Shown here: positions 1 through 8,091 of the stretch, one piece after another
Position numbering within the stretch: the stretch's first letter is position 1
How the letters are laid out: every line of letters starts with the position of its first letter
NCBI GenBank assembly: GCA_036557785.1
Contig: DATBGZ010000087.1
Span: 1 to 52,582, forward strand
Length of the DNA: 52,582 nucleotides
From: DATBGZ01 sp036557785
GTDB lineage: Bacteria > Actinomycetota > Actinomycetes > Mycobacteriales > Micromonosporaceae
Direction: 5' to 3'
Translations under genes and position numbers: made by a program
The notes under the pieces: generated by a model
Databases searched by the model: none
Seen by the model: the letters and a program-made list of their open reading frames with translations, nothing else
What the model was told of the DNA's origin: nothing

Positions 1-3000
1 CAGGACCACCTGGTCCACGCCGGTCAACGCAGGCACGTCGACCCAGACCGACACGCTGACCGATTGGTCTGTGCGCAGCACCGGATGCTGCACATCATCG
101 CCGGTGTCGAGTGTCCCGCTATCGTCAGCCGTCGACGCCGACCCCGCCACGCCATCGAGGCGCAGTGCGCCGTTGCCATCGTGGCCGATGTCCACGAACC
201 AGGCCGAGGTAGTGTCCGGGTCTCCGCCCCAGTCCGGATCCACCACCCAGTCCGGCACAAGCGTCAGCGCGCGCCCGAATTTCACGTCCACGCTGCTCGC
301 GCAGAAGCACATGCCGTCGGTGAAGTCCCACTCGCCTACCTGCAACGGCGTGCCCAACGCCGCCTGCGCCGGCACCCCGACAGCGGGGTCGGCGTCGGTA
401 CCGGCGACGTCCTGGGCGACGATCACCCGGTTCCAGACCCGCACGTCAGCGACCTGACCCATGAGGTAATCGTCGTCGGCGTCGTCGAGCCGGTCACGGC
501 CGACCGTGACGGGCCCGGTCGCTGTCCAGCCGCTATTGCGGGAGCTCAGGAACGACGGGCTCGGCGCCACCGTGGAGACGAGCACACCGTCGACCCACAA
601 CCGCACCTGCGCCGGGTTCTCGTCCCACACCCCGACCAGCAGCGTCCACCGGCCCGCGACCACGCCACCGCCCGGCCCCGTCGCGTCGGCGAACGCCGGG
701 GCGGCCATATTACGGTCGGCCACCCGCATCCGCCAGCGCTGGTCGGCGCAGTCATAGCCGAGCATGAAACCGCTGACGTGGCTGCTCCCGGCCGTGGCGT
801 CGCCATCGACGCCCACCGCCGTCTGGTCCCCCGAGCACGACGTGGAGGCCAGCCGCACCCACGCCGAGACGCTGAACGAGCCGGCCGTGTCCAACCCCGC
901 CACCGTCTGAGTGGCCTCGCTGCCCGTGTCGAACGTGGCCGCCTTCACCCCGACATAGCGGGCGTCGTCGGTCCACGTCACGCCGGTCGCCGACAACGCC
1001 CCGCCCGACTTCTGATCATGGAAGTCGTGGCCAGCAATGTCATCCAGCAGCCACTGGGCCAAAGGCTCAGACGGGCCGCCGACGAGGAACTGGAACATCC
1101 TGGTCGGGCTGCTGTGACCGCCAGCGTCGCTACCCTGCACCTGCAGCGTGTTGATCCCGTACCGCGGCGGGGTCAGCAGGATCGGCGGGCTGGCCGCGCC
1201 TGCCGGCACCGTCACCGTCATCGACGGCGAGTCCCAGCCATACGCGTAGCTGACCACATCCTGGCCCGCCGGGTCGTCGGGCTCGCTGAACTGGAATGCC
1301 CCCGCCACCCCCGGACCTCCCGCAACCGCGCATGCGTCGATTTCGGCCGGGTCGCACGGCGAGTACACCGGTGCGCCACCGGATGCGACCGGAGTCACGT
1401 CGGGTTCCGGCGGTGCGGTCGCATCCACCGTGAACTGGCACCAGCCCGACCAGGGCGACAGGTCGTGCCCGTCATTGGTCTGCACCCGGAACTGGTACGA
1501 GTGCCCCTCCGCCCCGCTACCCAGGTTCAGCGTCACCGAGCCGAAGGTGTTGCGCGGCTCGGACGGGCCTGAAACGTCGGTCACGGTACCGGATGGCAGC
1601 TGCTGCCACTCGAACGTCGCCGACAGCGTGTCCCCACTATCGGCGTCGACATACTGCGCCCGCAGCTGCGGCGAGTCGGTGCCCACCACGCCGCCGCACG
1701 CGACCGTCCCCTGATCCGGTGAAAGATTCGCCGGTATGCCCGGGATCGTGTTGTACGTGATCGACAGCTTTGCCGTGCTCGAGTCGAACCGCTTCCACTC
1801 GTCATTGGTGTTCTCGTGGATCGCCCGCAAACCGACCGAGAGGTTGGGCCAGTGACCCGACTGTGCCGCTAGCACGAAGCTTGTCACCGTGAACTCGTCG
1901 ACGCCCGTGCCCGAGCAGCCAGCGCCACTGTCCTCACGGTGGTTGCCCGCCACTTCCGCGAATAGCCCCTGCACACCCCAGGTGGGCTGATGGTTCCACG
2001 TCGTCGAACTCGACCAGGTTCCGACCACCCACAACTTCGCGCTGCTGCCCGGATTGCACGTCCACGACCACTTCTGCGTAATCCGGAACTTCGCCGACAA
2101 CACATGCAAGTTGGTGAACGAAGGCAGCTTCATCCGGAACAGCGAACGCACCTTGTACGGCGTGCTGGTGCAGTCCCCGTTGCTGGAGGAGTCGCAGGTC
2201 TCCCCCGCCCCCGCATCACCCTTGACCGAGCCGTTGGTCAACGTGAACGAAGGGCTGTCGACCACGTCGGAGCGGCTGGCCACGTTCTTCCACCCCAGCA
2301 ACTGGTCGTCCGGTGACCAGGAGGGGTCGATATAGACCGGGAATTCAAGCTCCGCGGTGTCGGCCATCATCGCCGCATCCGGCGTCACCATCAGGCGCGT
2401 GCCGTCGGTCTCCAGCCCGATCGCCGCGCTCTGCGCCCCAGGACCAGGGCCGCTGTCACCACCGGACGAGTCCCACATCAGGGGCGCCGGCGAACGGAAC
2501 ACGACCGACCCGCGGGCACTGCGTGCCGCCGCCCCACCATCGGCGGTCGGCACGATGGCCACGGTGCTCCCCGAGGTGTCGAAGTCGATCTCCGCCAACG
2601 ACGGATCAGACAGCGCCTCCTGAGTCTTGACGACCAGCACCTCCGAGAACCCCACCGATGTAGCAGTCACTTGCAAGTCGACATCTGACAACACATTCTC
2701 ATACGTGGCGGTATCACCGGAGAGCGTCGGCGCCGGCAGCGGTGCCGGCCACGACATCACCAGGTCCTGACCGGCGTACTGCATCCGAGCCAACGGCCCG
2801 GACCCGCCAGCCGAGAACTCGACCGGGACCGCAGTCGCCACTGGCGTCACGACCCCGTCAACCAATCGCAGCGTCGTATCGACGTCCGACCAACCACCGT
2901 CACCGTGCCGTACCCATTGCGGCTCGACGAACTCGTTGACCGTCACGGTCCCGTCAGGGTTGACCACCGCCTGCGAAACCTCGGAACGCCGCGACAGATC

Positions 3001-3216
3001 CTCCACAGCCTGCCCACACGCCGCCGCCTCCTGCGCCGCCGAGCGCGCATCAGCACTGACCGCATCACACTCCTGCGCGACCGCGGCAGCGACTGGCGCC
3101 GACATAGCGACGAGCACCAGGCCTGCGAGCACCAGCTGCACGGCCATGATCAGAGGAACGCCACGGCCGATGCCACTACGCCAGCCCCATCGACATATTC
3201 GCCCTGCGCCGCCCAT
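1..3216 (-). CDS. Large secreted DNRLRE/LamG-domain protein, 5' part (3' end beyond window)
   Basis: A single minus-strand frame stays open for 1072 codons from ATG 3216 to the left window edge; a GGGAGG ribosome site lies 4 bases before the ATG. Residues about 20-46 form a signal peptide (basic start, hydrophobic core, cleavage near APVAAA). A Cys-containing N-terminal region is followed by a DNRLRE/CBM96-like beta module from about residue 293 to 490, with the YIDPSW entry typical of such proteins. An Fn3-like segment follows, then one complete LamG (concanavalin-like) domain at about 720-930 and the beginning of a second near 960. Codon choice is looser (more TTG, GTA, CTA) than in neighbours, suggesting accessory DNA. 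Actinobacterial proteins of this build often carry RHS repeats or a toxin at the C-terminus, but that end is not visible here. Confidence is high for the frame and domain class, low for function. Confidence 0.85.
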   Translation of the reverse strand, partial: MGGAGRICRWGWRSGIGRGVPLIMAVQLVLAGLVLVAMSAPVAAAVAQECDAVSADARSAAQEAAACGQAVEDLSRRSEVSQAVVNPDGTVTVNEFVEPQWVRHGDGGWSDVDTTLRLVDGVVTPVATAVPVEFSAGGSGPLARMQYAGQDLVMSWPAPLPAPTLSGDTATYENVLSDVDLQVTATSVGFSEVLVVKTQEALSDPSLAEIDFDTSGSTVAIVPTADGGAAARSARGSVVFRSPAPLMWDSSGGDSGPGPGAQSAAIGLETDGTRLMVTPDAAMMADTAELEFPVYIDPSWSPDDQLLGWKNVASRSDVVDSPSFTLTNGSVKGDAGAGETCDSSSNGDCTSTPYKVRSLFRMKLPSFTNLHVLSAKFRITQKWSWTCNPGSSAKLWVVGTWSSSTTWNHQPTWGVQGLFAEVAGNHREDSGAGCSGTGVDEFTVTSFVLAAQSGHWPNLSVGLRAIHENTNDEWKRFDSSTAKLSITYNTIPGIPANLSPDQGTVACGGVVGTDSPQLRAQYVDADSGDTLSATFEWQQLPSGTVTDVSGPSEPRNTFGSVTLNLGSGAEGHSYQFRVQTNDGHDLSPWSGWCQFTVDATAPPEPDVTPVASGGAPVYSPCDPAEIDACAVAGGPGVAGAFQFSEPDDPAGQDVVSYAYGWDSPSMTVTVPAGAASPPILLTPPRYGINTLQVQGSDAGGHSSPTRMFQFLVGGPSEPLAQWLLDDIAGHDFHDQKSGGALSATGVTWTDDARYVGVKAATFDTGSEATQTVAGLDTAGSFSVSAWVRLASTSCSGDQTAVGVDGDATAGSSHVSGFMLGYDCADQRWRMRVADRNMAAPAFADATGPGGGVVAGRWTLLVGVWDENPAQVRLWVDGVLVSTVAPSPSFLSSRNSGWTATGPVTVGRDRLDDADDDYLMGQVADVRVWNRVIVAQDVAGTDADPAVGVPAQAALGTPLQVGEWDFTDGMCFCASSVDVKFGRALTLVPDWVVDPDWGGDPDTTSAWFVDIGHDGNGALRLDGVAGSASTADDSGTLDTGDDVQHPVLRTDQSVSVSVWVDVPALTGVDQVVL

Positions 3217-3246
3217 CAGACCTCCCGCACACGAGATGCGGCGCCG

Positions 3247-3275
3247 ATCGTCCAGCCGAACTGTCAGTACGTCAA
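3247..3275 (-). promoter_or_regulatory. Possible sigma-70-type promoter for the LamG gene
   Basis: On the minus strand TTGACG (3275-3270) is followed after 17 bases by GACGAT (3252-3247), about 30 bases before the LamG start codon. The -35 is good and the -10 poor, so this is only a candidate. Confidence 0.25.
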
Positions 3276-3297
3276 TACCTCGGCCCGCGAAGCATGT

Positions 3298-3316
3298 GCG
3301 CTAGTCGATCTAGCGC
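3298..3316. repeat. Perfect 7-bp inverted repeat, possible operator
   Basis: GCGCTAG at 3298-3304 and CTAGCGC at 3310-3316 are perfect inverted arms around a 5-base centre (TCGAT). It lies about 23 bases upstream of the candidate -35 of the LamG gene, a position suited to a regulator site, but could also be a small hairpin. Confidence 0.35.
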
Positions 3317-3590
3317 CGGTCACGTAGCGCAACCCGAGCGGCTCTCCCGCGAAGCCGCCAGTTGCCCACAGGAGATCGCACGTCCAGACGACATGCGACC
3401 GTCATCTCACCGGACCTGCGCAGATGGGCGGGCAAGCATCGACGCTCGCGACATTGCCGCGCTCGCCCGATGGTAGGTTAGCGACTACCGTCGGTAACGC
3501 TCGCCGAGGGCGGTCCGCCAATAACGACATCCCGTCGAACGGCTCAACTGCGTGCAGAAAAGCCGCAATCAACCCGAAGGGACCAGGTCG

Positions 3591-3956
3591 TTAGTAGACC
3601 AGCGCCTGGGTGTTGTCGGCGATGACCTCCTCGACGAACGATGGGGCCCCGGCGATCCGTACCCCGGAGATCACGTGGTCCGCGGTGATCTGGCGCCGGG
3701 CCGCGCACTGCGTGCAGAGGGTGACGGTGCCGGCCTCGAGCACCGCCGCGAGAAGCTCCTGGAGCGGGGCGGCGTGCGGGAGCTGGAACGTCTCCGCGCG
3801 ACCGGGCAGCGCGAACCATGACGCCTCCCCGGTGAGCCAGAGCGAGACCGGGACGCCCGAGGCCGCGGCGGTCGCCGCCACCGTGAACGCCTGCGAGCAA
3901 CGCTCCGGTGCGTCCGCTCCGGCGGTCACCTTCACCACGAGAGATCGTGTCGACAT
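3591..3956 (-). CDS. DsrE family protein
   Basis: 121 aa, the usual size for single-domain DsrE/DsrF-like proteins, which act in sulfur relay or bind small ligands in the cytoplasm. The sequence starts MSTRSLVVKVTAG, a first beta strand, and carries a CTQC pair at residues 81-84 followed by a basic stretch (AARRQ). The C-terminal half (GVRIAGAPSFVEEVIADN) is typical of the family. The frame is open further upstream, but ATG 3956 is preferred because a -10 hexamer TACCCT lies 7 bases before it and the upstream extension is low-complexity. It diverges from a 34-codon ORF and the nitrobindin-like gene. A sulfur link fits the nearby rhodanese/DUF1416 pair, but substrate and partner are unknown. 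Confidence 0.8.
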   Translation of the reverse strand: MSTRSLVVKVTAGADAPERCSQAFTVAATAAASGVPVSLWLTGEASWFALPGRAETFQLPHAAPLQELLAAVLEAGTVTLCTQCAARRQITADHVISGVRIAGAPSFVEEVIADNTQALVY

Positions 3957-3963
3957 GCCGCTC

Positions 3964-3969
3964 AGGGTA
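3964..3969 (-). promoter_or_regulatory. -10 hexamer of dsrE-like gene
   Basis: TACCCT on the minus strand with 7 bases to ATG 3956, so the transcript would begin at or next to the start codon (leaderless). No clear -35. Confidence 0.4.
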
Positions 3970-3980
3970 TTCGGTGTCCA

Positions 3981-3986
3981 TACACT
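3981..3986 (+). promoter_or_regulatory. -10 hexamer of the 34-aa ORF/nitrobindin operon
   Basis: TACACT, 6 bases before ATG 3993, predicting a leaderless mRNA. The same CATACACTGC context recurs before the gene at 20499. Confidence 0.45.
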
Positions 3987-3992
3987 GCTCGC

Positions 3993-4097
3993 ATGGTCAG
4001 CGAGATCGGCTTCGTGAGCCTGCTGGTGGCGGGCTTCGGCGTGCTCGCCGGGGTCCTGGTCTACCTCGCGATGCGCGTGATGCGGGGCAGGCCATGA
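3993..4097 (+). CDS. 34-aa single-pass membrane peptide
   Basis: ATG 3993 to TGA 4095-4097 encodes MVSEIGFVSLLVAGFGVLAG followed by VLVYLAMRVMRGRP: one hydrophobic helix (about residues 5-28) and a basic tail, the layout of a small inner-membrane protein with its C-terminus inside. The stop overlaps the start of the nitrobindin-like gene (ATGA at 4094-4097), so the two are probably translationally coupled. There is no ribosome site, but a TACACT -10 lies 6 bases upstream, consistent with a leaderless start. I recognise no family. The overlap, promoter and clean TM helix argue that it is real. Confidence 0.55.
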   Translation: MVSEIGFVSLLVAGFGVLAGVLVYLAMRVMRGRP

Positions 4098-4678
4098 CGG
4101 GGCCTCGGCCGTCCTATCTGGACGCTCCCGATCCGGGGGAGTACCCGTACCCGGACAGTCACGATCTGCGGGTCGGCCCACCACTGCATCGGACGGTGCA
4201 GCCGCTGCTGCCGTTCATCGGCATCTGGCGCGGCCGCGGCGCGGGCGAGTATCCGACCATCGAGCCATTCGAGTTCGCGCAAGAGATCCGGATCAGCCAC
4301 GACGGGCGACCGTTCCTGTCGTACGAGTCACGCGCGTGGCTCGTCACGCCCGATGGCGAACGGATCCGGCCGGCGGGGCGGGAGGTGGGCTGGTGGCGCC
4401 CCGTGACGGACCCGGAGGGGGAGCCCACGAATGAGATCGAGGCCCTGTTCTGCACACCGACCGGGATCATGGAACTGCACGTCGGACGCGTCGAGGGCCT
4501 GAAGCTGGAGATGGCCACCGACATGGTGATGCGTACCACGACGGCCAAGGAAGTCAACGCGGGGCAACGGCTCTACGGCATCGTCGAGCGTGACCTGCTC
4601 TACGCGCAGGACATGGCGGCCGTCGGGCAACCCATGACGAACCACCTCGCCGCCCGACTGGCCCGCATCGCCGGCTGA
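4094..4678 (+). CDS. FABP-like/nitrobindin family protein
   Basis: 194 aa beta-barrel protein of the DUF1794/THAP4-like heme-binding family, whose heme-bearing members isomerise peroxynitrite to nitrate. The family motif GxWxGxG appears as GIWRGRG at about residues 43-49, and the VGWWRP and GIMELHVG strands follow the family pattern. NHLAARL near the C-terminus contains a His in the position expected for the proximal heme ligand, which would favour a heme-binding member; this is inference. ATG 4094 overlaps the preceding 34-codon ORF by ATGA. The gene matches Rv0813c in the M. tuberculosis block that also holds sseC2, cysA2, glnR and mshD. Confidence 0.85.
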   Translation: MTGPRPSYLDAPDPGEYPYPDSHDLRVGPPLHRTVQPLLPFIGIWRGRGAGEYPTIEPFEFAQEIRISHDGRPFLSYESRAWLVTPDGERIRPAGREVGWWRPVTDPEGEPTNEIEALFCTPTGIMELHVGRVEGLKLEMATDMVMRTTTAKEVNAGQRLYGIVERDLLYAQDMAAVGQPMTNHLAARLARIAG

Positions 4679-4708
4679 CCCCTGTCGGTCAGATCGACGA
4701 GGAGCGGG

Positions 4709-5581
4709 TCACCCGGAGCAGACGGTGCTCGCGGTGATGAGGGTCGCGTCCTGATGTGCCCGCACCGCGACCTGCGCGGTCGCCGTGCGGTACGCGATGA
4801 GCGACGGCTCGTCCACCACGACCGTCGCCCCGGCGGGCGGGTCGCCCAGCGCGGTGGTCAGGTCGCCCGAGTACGCGGGCCCGTCCGCCTCGATCGTGGC
4901 CAGCGCACCACCGTCCACACAGGACACAGACGCCGTGCTGCTGTTCCCGCCCGGCAGGTGCAGCCGGGCCAGCACGTCCGGCACGACCGTGAGCGGAACG
5001 GCCGGCGTGGGGTCGCGAGCATCCAGGTTGCCCAGGGCCCGGCAGTCGCCGGTGTCGGCCACGAACCTGACCTCGCCCGGGGCCGACACGCTGCCGCTGA
5101 GCAGCACCCAGTACCCGGCGTCCGCGCTCAGGCGAGGGGCCGCGCGGCCGGTCACGGCCGCGTGATAGCTGACGGGCAGGGCCCGCGCGACCCGGGAGAG
5201 CAGATCGGCCTCCGTGCCGGGGGCCACGACCGCGACGAGTGCGCGCTGGTAACGCCCGCCGGTACGGAACACCGTCACGTCACACGCGCCGATCGGATCG
5301 AAGCTTGAGACCGCGAGCACCGCCGAGCCGTCGGCGGCGACCGCCGACGCGACGCGCGCGATCGCCTGGTCCACGACTGGACGTGCCCCGGCCACCGTGG
5401 TCTCCTCACGCACGGTCGGTGACGGGTGGCTCAGCCCGTACATCGCGCTACCCGCGATCGCGACGAGCCAGACTCCGCCGACCACCACGAACCACCGGCT
5501 CGCCGTCAGCCGGCGCCACCAGGCGCGACGGGGCGCCGCCGGCACAGGCGAGGGCGAGGTGGCGGGCGTCGACGCGGTCAC
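4709..5581 (-). CDS. Membrane-anchored protein of unknown function
   Basis: 290 aa. A Pro/Ser/Thr-rich N-terminus and a basic cluster (RRAWWRR) precede a single transmembrane helix at about residues 30-49 (FVVVGGVWLVAIAGSAMYGL). The remaining ~240 residues should lie outside the membrane. This domain has Cys residues near FDPIGACDV, DTGDCRAL, SVSCVDGG and the final TVCSG, so disulfides are plausible. I recognise no family. It sits alone between the convergent nitrobindin gene and the DUF1416-rhodanese pair; no promoter motif was identified. Confidence 0.7.
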   Translation of the reverse strand: MTASTPATSPSPVPAAPRRAWWRRLTASRWFVVVGGVWLVAIAGSAMYGLSHPSPTVREETTVAGARPVVDQAIARVASAVAADGSAVLAVSSFDPIGACDVTVFRTGGRYQRALVAVVAPGTEADLLSRVARALPVSYHAAVTGRAAPRLSADAGYWVLLSGSVSAPGEVRFVADTGDCRALGNLDARDPTPAVPLTVVPDVLARLHLPGGNSSTASVSCVDGGALATIEADGPAYSGDLTTALGDPPAGATVVVDEPSLIAYRTATAQVAVRAHQDATLITASTVCSG

Positions 5582-5704
5582 CGGGCCATCCTAGTGAGGC
5601 TCGCGACGGGGCCCTTCCGACGCACTCGCGCGAACCACTGGCCTGGCGGTGCCTCGCCGCACCGCCAGGCCAGCAGGTTCCAATCAGCCCGTCTCGTCCG
5701 CCGG

Positions 5705-6052
5705 TCAGCCCGCGAGAACCCGGACCGCGACCTCGGTGATGCCGCGGTTCGCGGTCACCTCGGCTTGCCCGTTGCCGGCGCGGGACAGGGCACGCAGCGT
5801 CCAGGTGCCGGGCGCTGCGAAGAATCGGAACAGACCCGCATCGGAGGTCACGACCTCGGCCGCGAACTCGCCCGTCGCGTCGAGCAGGCGCACGTAGGCG
5901 CCTGGGACGGGTTCGCCGTTGCCGGCGCTCACCACTCCGGTGATCACGGTCTCCTTCTCCAGGTCCAGTCCCGCAGGCAGGGGCAGGCTCTGCGCCGGGG
6001 CGCCGCAACCGAGGTCCGGGACAGCGGCGGTGGTGGAGTTGCTGACGGACAT
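5705..6052 (-). CDS. sseC: DUF1416 protein (SseC type)
   Basis: 115 aa, the normal length of the DUF1416/SseC family, encoded 26 bases downstream of the rhodanese gene. The body is a carboxypeptidase-regulatory-like beta sandwich (VITGVVSAGNGEPVPGAYVR, then DAGLFRFFAAPGTW). A Cys near the N-terminus (DLGCGAP, residue 16) is notable beside a thiosulfate sulfurtransferase. In mycobacteria sseC and cysA2 form an operon. The biochemical role of SseC is unsettled; a sulfur-carrier or accessory role to the rhodanese is inferred from linkage. The symbol is given by similarity to the mycobacterial pair. Confidence 0.88.
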   Translation of the reverse strand: MSVSNSTTAAVPDLGCGAPAQSLPLPAGLDLEKETVITGVVSAGNGEPVPGAYVRLLDATGEFAAEVVTSDAGLFRFFAAPGTWTLRALSRAGNGQAEVTANRGITEVAVRVLAG

Positions 6053-6078
6053 GTGTCTTCCCTTCGCCGGGCGGACGG

Positions 6079-6927
6079 TCAGACGGTCCCGGGCTGGTCG
6101 CCGAGCGACACGGGCACGCCGACCAGCGAGCCGTACTCGGTCCAGGAGCCGTCGTAGTTCTTCACGTCCTGCTGTCCCAGCAGCTCGCGGAGAACGAACC
6201 AGGTGTGTGACGACCGCTCGCCGATACGGCAGTACGCGATGGTCGGCTTCGATCCATTCAGGCCCGCGCCGCCATAGAGCGACTGCAGTTCGTCGTCGGA
6301 CTTGAACGTGCCGTCCTCATTGGCGGCCTTCGACCACGGCACGTTCAGCGCCGTGGGAATGTGGCCCGCCCGCTGTGCCGACTCCTGTGGCAGGTGAGCC
6401 GGGGCGAGCAGGCGTCCGGCGTACTCGTCGGGCGAGCGTACGTCGACGAGGTTCTTCGCGCCGATGGCCGCGACGACCTCGTCACGGAAGGCGCGGATGG
6501 ACCGGTCCTGGTCGGAGGCGACGTACGTCGTGGCCGGCCGGATGACCGCGTCGGACACGAGCGGGCGGTTGTCGAGTTCCCACTTCTTGCGCCCGCCGTC
6601 GAGCAGCCGCAGGTTCTGGTGCCCGTACAGCTTGAAGTACCAGTACGCGTACGCGGCGAACCAGTTGTTGTTGCCCCCGTAAAGGACGACCAGGTCGTTG
6701 TTGGCGATGCCCCGTTGCGAGAGCAGGGCCTCGAACTGCTGCTTGTTGACGAAGTCCCGGCGCACCGGGTCCTGCAGGTCCTGCTTCCAGTCGATCTTCA
6801 CCGCGCCGGGGATGTGGCCGGCGTCGTAGGCGGAGGTGTCCTCGTCGACCTCGACGAAGACGACGCCGGGCGCGCCGAGGTTCTTCTCGGCCCAGTCGGC
6901 GCTGACGAGCGCGGTTTCGCGGCTCAT
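6079..6927 (-). CDS. Thiosulfate sulfurtransferase (two-domain rhodanese, CysA2/SseA type)
   Basis: 282 aa, the standard tandem-rhodanese length. It transfers sulfane sulfur from thiosulfate to cyanide or thiol acceptors through a persulfide in the cytoplasm. The inactive N-terminal rhodanese domain spans about residues 5-125 (YDAGHIPGAVKIDW, LVVLYGGNNNWFA). The catalytic C-terminal domain spans about 140-275 and has the active-site loop CRIGERSS with the persulfide Cys, followed by HTWFVL. ATG 6927 is preceded by AGGGAG about 8 bases away. It is the promoter-proximal gene of the pair with DUF1416. The mycobacterial equivalent is regulated by a cysteine-sensing leader peptide; a possible but unproven leader ORF is listed here. 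Confidence 0.92.
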   Translation of the reverse strand: MSRETALVSADWAEKNLGAPGVVFVEVDEDTSAYDAGHIPGAVKIDWKQDLQDPVRRDFVNKQQFEALLSQRGIANNDLVVLYGGNNNWFAAYAYWYFKLYGHQNLRLLDGGRKKWELDNRPLVSDAVIRPATTYVASDQDRSIRAFRDEVVAAIGAKNLVDVRSPDEYAGRLLAPAHLPQESAQRAGHIPTALNVPWSKAANEDGTFKSDDELQSLYGGAGLNGSKPTIAYCRIGERSSHTWFVLRELLGQQDVKNYDGSWTEYGSLVGVPVSLGDQPGTV

Positions 6928-7284
6928 GATGGTGGCTCCCTAGCTGGATGACATGAGGTGGTTTGTCACAGTCTGGCTGCACCGCGCTGGTCTGCTCACG
7001 ACCGTCGCCCGAACGGGTGCAGGTGACGGGGGCGGGCGTTGTGGAGCGGACGCGCGTGGAAGGAATGCGCGGGCGAGCCGTCAGGCGGTCGGCAGGTCGC
7101 TTTGCCGGGCGGGGTACGACACCGCCGCAGAGAACACCGCTACGAGCAGCGGGGACACAGGCACGTGGCCACACGGCACAGGTCGACCGCGCGCCGCTTC
7201 GTGAGCAGAGTGCCCATGGGTCACGAGGCTACCAGGGGCGCTCGCAGGGGCGGCCGCGCCGACCAGATCGTGAGAATCCAGCGC
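6928..7284. other. Intergenic region upstream of the rhodanese operon
   Basis: 357 bases between the DUF2993 gene stop and the rhodanese start, both on the minus strand. In M. tuberculosis a thioredoxin-like gene (thiX) sits at this place; I find no such frame here. The only candidate content is a 19-codon leader ORF and the RBS of the rhodanese gene. Confidence 0.5.
6940..6999 (-). CDS. Possible 19-codon leader ORF upstream of the rhodanese operon
   Basis: GTG 6999 to TAG 6942-6940 would encode VSRPARCSQTVTNHLMSSS, ending 12 bases before the rhodanese start and overlapping the region of its ribosome site. The position suits a translational attenuator, as known for the equivalent mycobacterial operon. 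However, the peptide has only one Cys rather than a Cys run, and no good ribosome site or -10 was seen. Weak candidate. Confidence 0.2.
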   Translation of the reverse strand: MSRPARCSQTVTNHLMSSS

Positions 7285-8091
7285 TCAGGCGGATCGCGGC
7301 GCGACCAGGGTCACCGCCCGGCCGCTCGCGGAGACCGCCAGTCCCCCGGGCGTCACGGTGAGGGCGTCGAGACCGATGCCGAACGGCAGGCGCGGGATCG
7401 TCGCCACGATCGCCGCGTTCATGAGCTGGTCGAGAGCCGGGAGCCCGACGGCCGGCATCGGCACTCCCACCGCCCGCGCGTCGCGCAGACGCAGCTCGAT
7501 GCGGCCACCATCGACGGTGACCGCGGCGGAGGCTTCGATCGGCAGGTCCAGACCCGCGAGGCTGATGTGGGCGGTGGCCCACAGCGCGCCGTCGCGATCC
7601 TGAAAGCCGAGGTCGACGACGTGGTACTGCGACAGATCGAGCAGCTCGGCGAGTGTGGGGTAGGAGACGACCGCGCTGCCGGTGACCGTGTCGGCGGTGG
7701 CGGACTCGTGCCCCTGCGCCAGCTCGACCGCGTCGATGCTGACGCCGTTGGCCACCGCCGTGAGCGCGGGCAGGGCTACCTGGTGACCCTCGGCGCTGAG
7801 CTGGACATCCGCCATCGTGATGTGGATCGACTCGTACCGACCGCGCGCGAGCTGGGTCAGGAACGGCACGCCGGCGATGGTGACGTCGAGCGAGGAGTAC
7901 CCGACATCATGTGCGGCCAGCTCCGTGGCGATCCGGTTGCGAAGCTCTCGGGCCGCCAGGGCCGAGGCGACCCGGTCACCGACTGCCAGCAGGACCGCCA
8001 GGACCAGCACAATCCCGAGCAGCGGCTGCCACAGTCCCGGCCGTCGCCGCGACGTGCGCCTCGGCTGGGGGATCCGCTGCGGCACGGCCAT
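7285..8091 (-). CDS. DUF2993 (LmeA-like) membrane-anchored lipid-binding protein
   Basis: 268 aa. After a basic N-terminus a transmembrane anchor lies at about residues 20-42 (GIVLVLAVLLAVGDRVASAL), followed by the DUF2993 fold outside the membrane: alternating amphipathic strands and the pattern ARELRNRIATEL, DVTIAGVPFLTQLARGRYE. In mycobacteria LmeA of this family binds phospholipid and supports lipomannan maturation in the cell envelope; a similar envelope role is inferred. The ATG at 8091 overlaps the stop of the upstream membrane-protein gene by one base (TGATG), showing coupling. Its place next to glnR and cysA2 matches Rv0817c. Confidence 0.85.
   Translation of the reverse strand: MAVPQRIPQPRRTSRRRPGLWQPLLGIVLVLAVLLAVGDRVASALAARELRNRIATELAAHDVGYSSLDVTIAGVPFLTQLARGRYESIHITMADVQLSAEGHQVALPALTAVANGVSIDAVELAQGHESATADTVTGSAVVSYPTLAELLDLSQYHVVDLGFQDRDGALWATAHISLAGLDLPIEASAAVTVDGGRIELRLRDARAVGVPMPAVGLPALDQLMNAAIVATIPRLPFGIGLDALTVTPGGLAVSASGRAVTLVAPRSA

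Larger units (their letters stand above)
3217..3590. other. Intergenic region upstream of the LamG gene
   Basis: 374 bases without a convincing gene. It holds a weak promoter candidate for the LamG gene and one perfect inverted repeat (listed separately). The DsrE gene ends at 3591 pointing into this region; I see no strong terminator hairpin with a T-run. Confidence 0.5.

Noticed and set aside
64..1572. Long open frame on the plus strand (about 500 codons)
   Set aside because: Arg/His/Pro-rich composition without domains; it is the antisense shadow of the LamG gene, whose minus-strand frame gives recognisable domains.
6953..7204. 83-codon plus-strand frame upstream of the rhodanese gene
   Set aside because: Low-complexity Arg/Gly-rich tail, no ribosome site and antisense to the operon leader.
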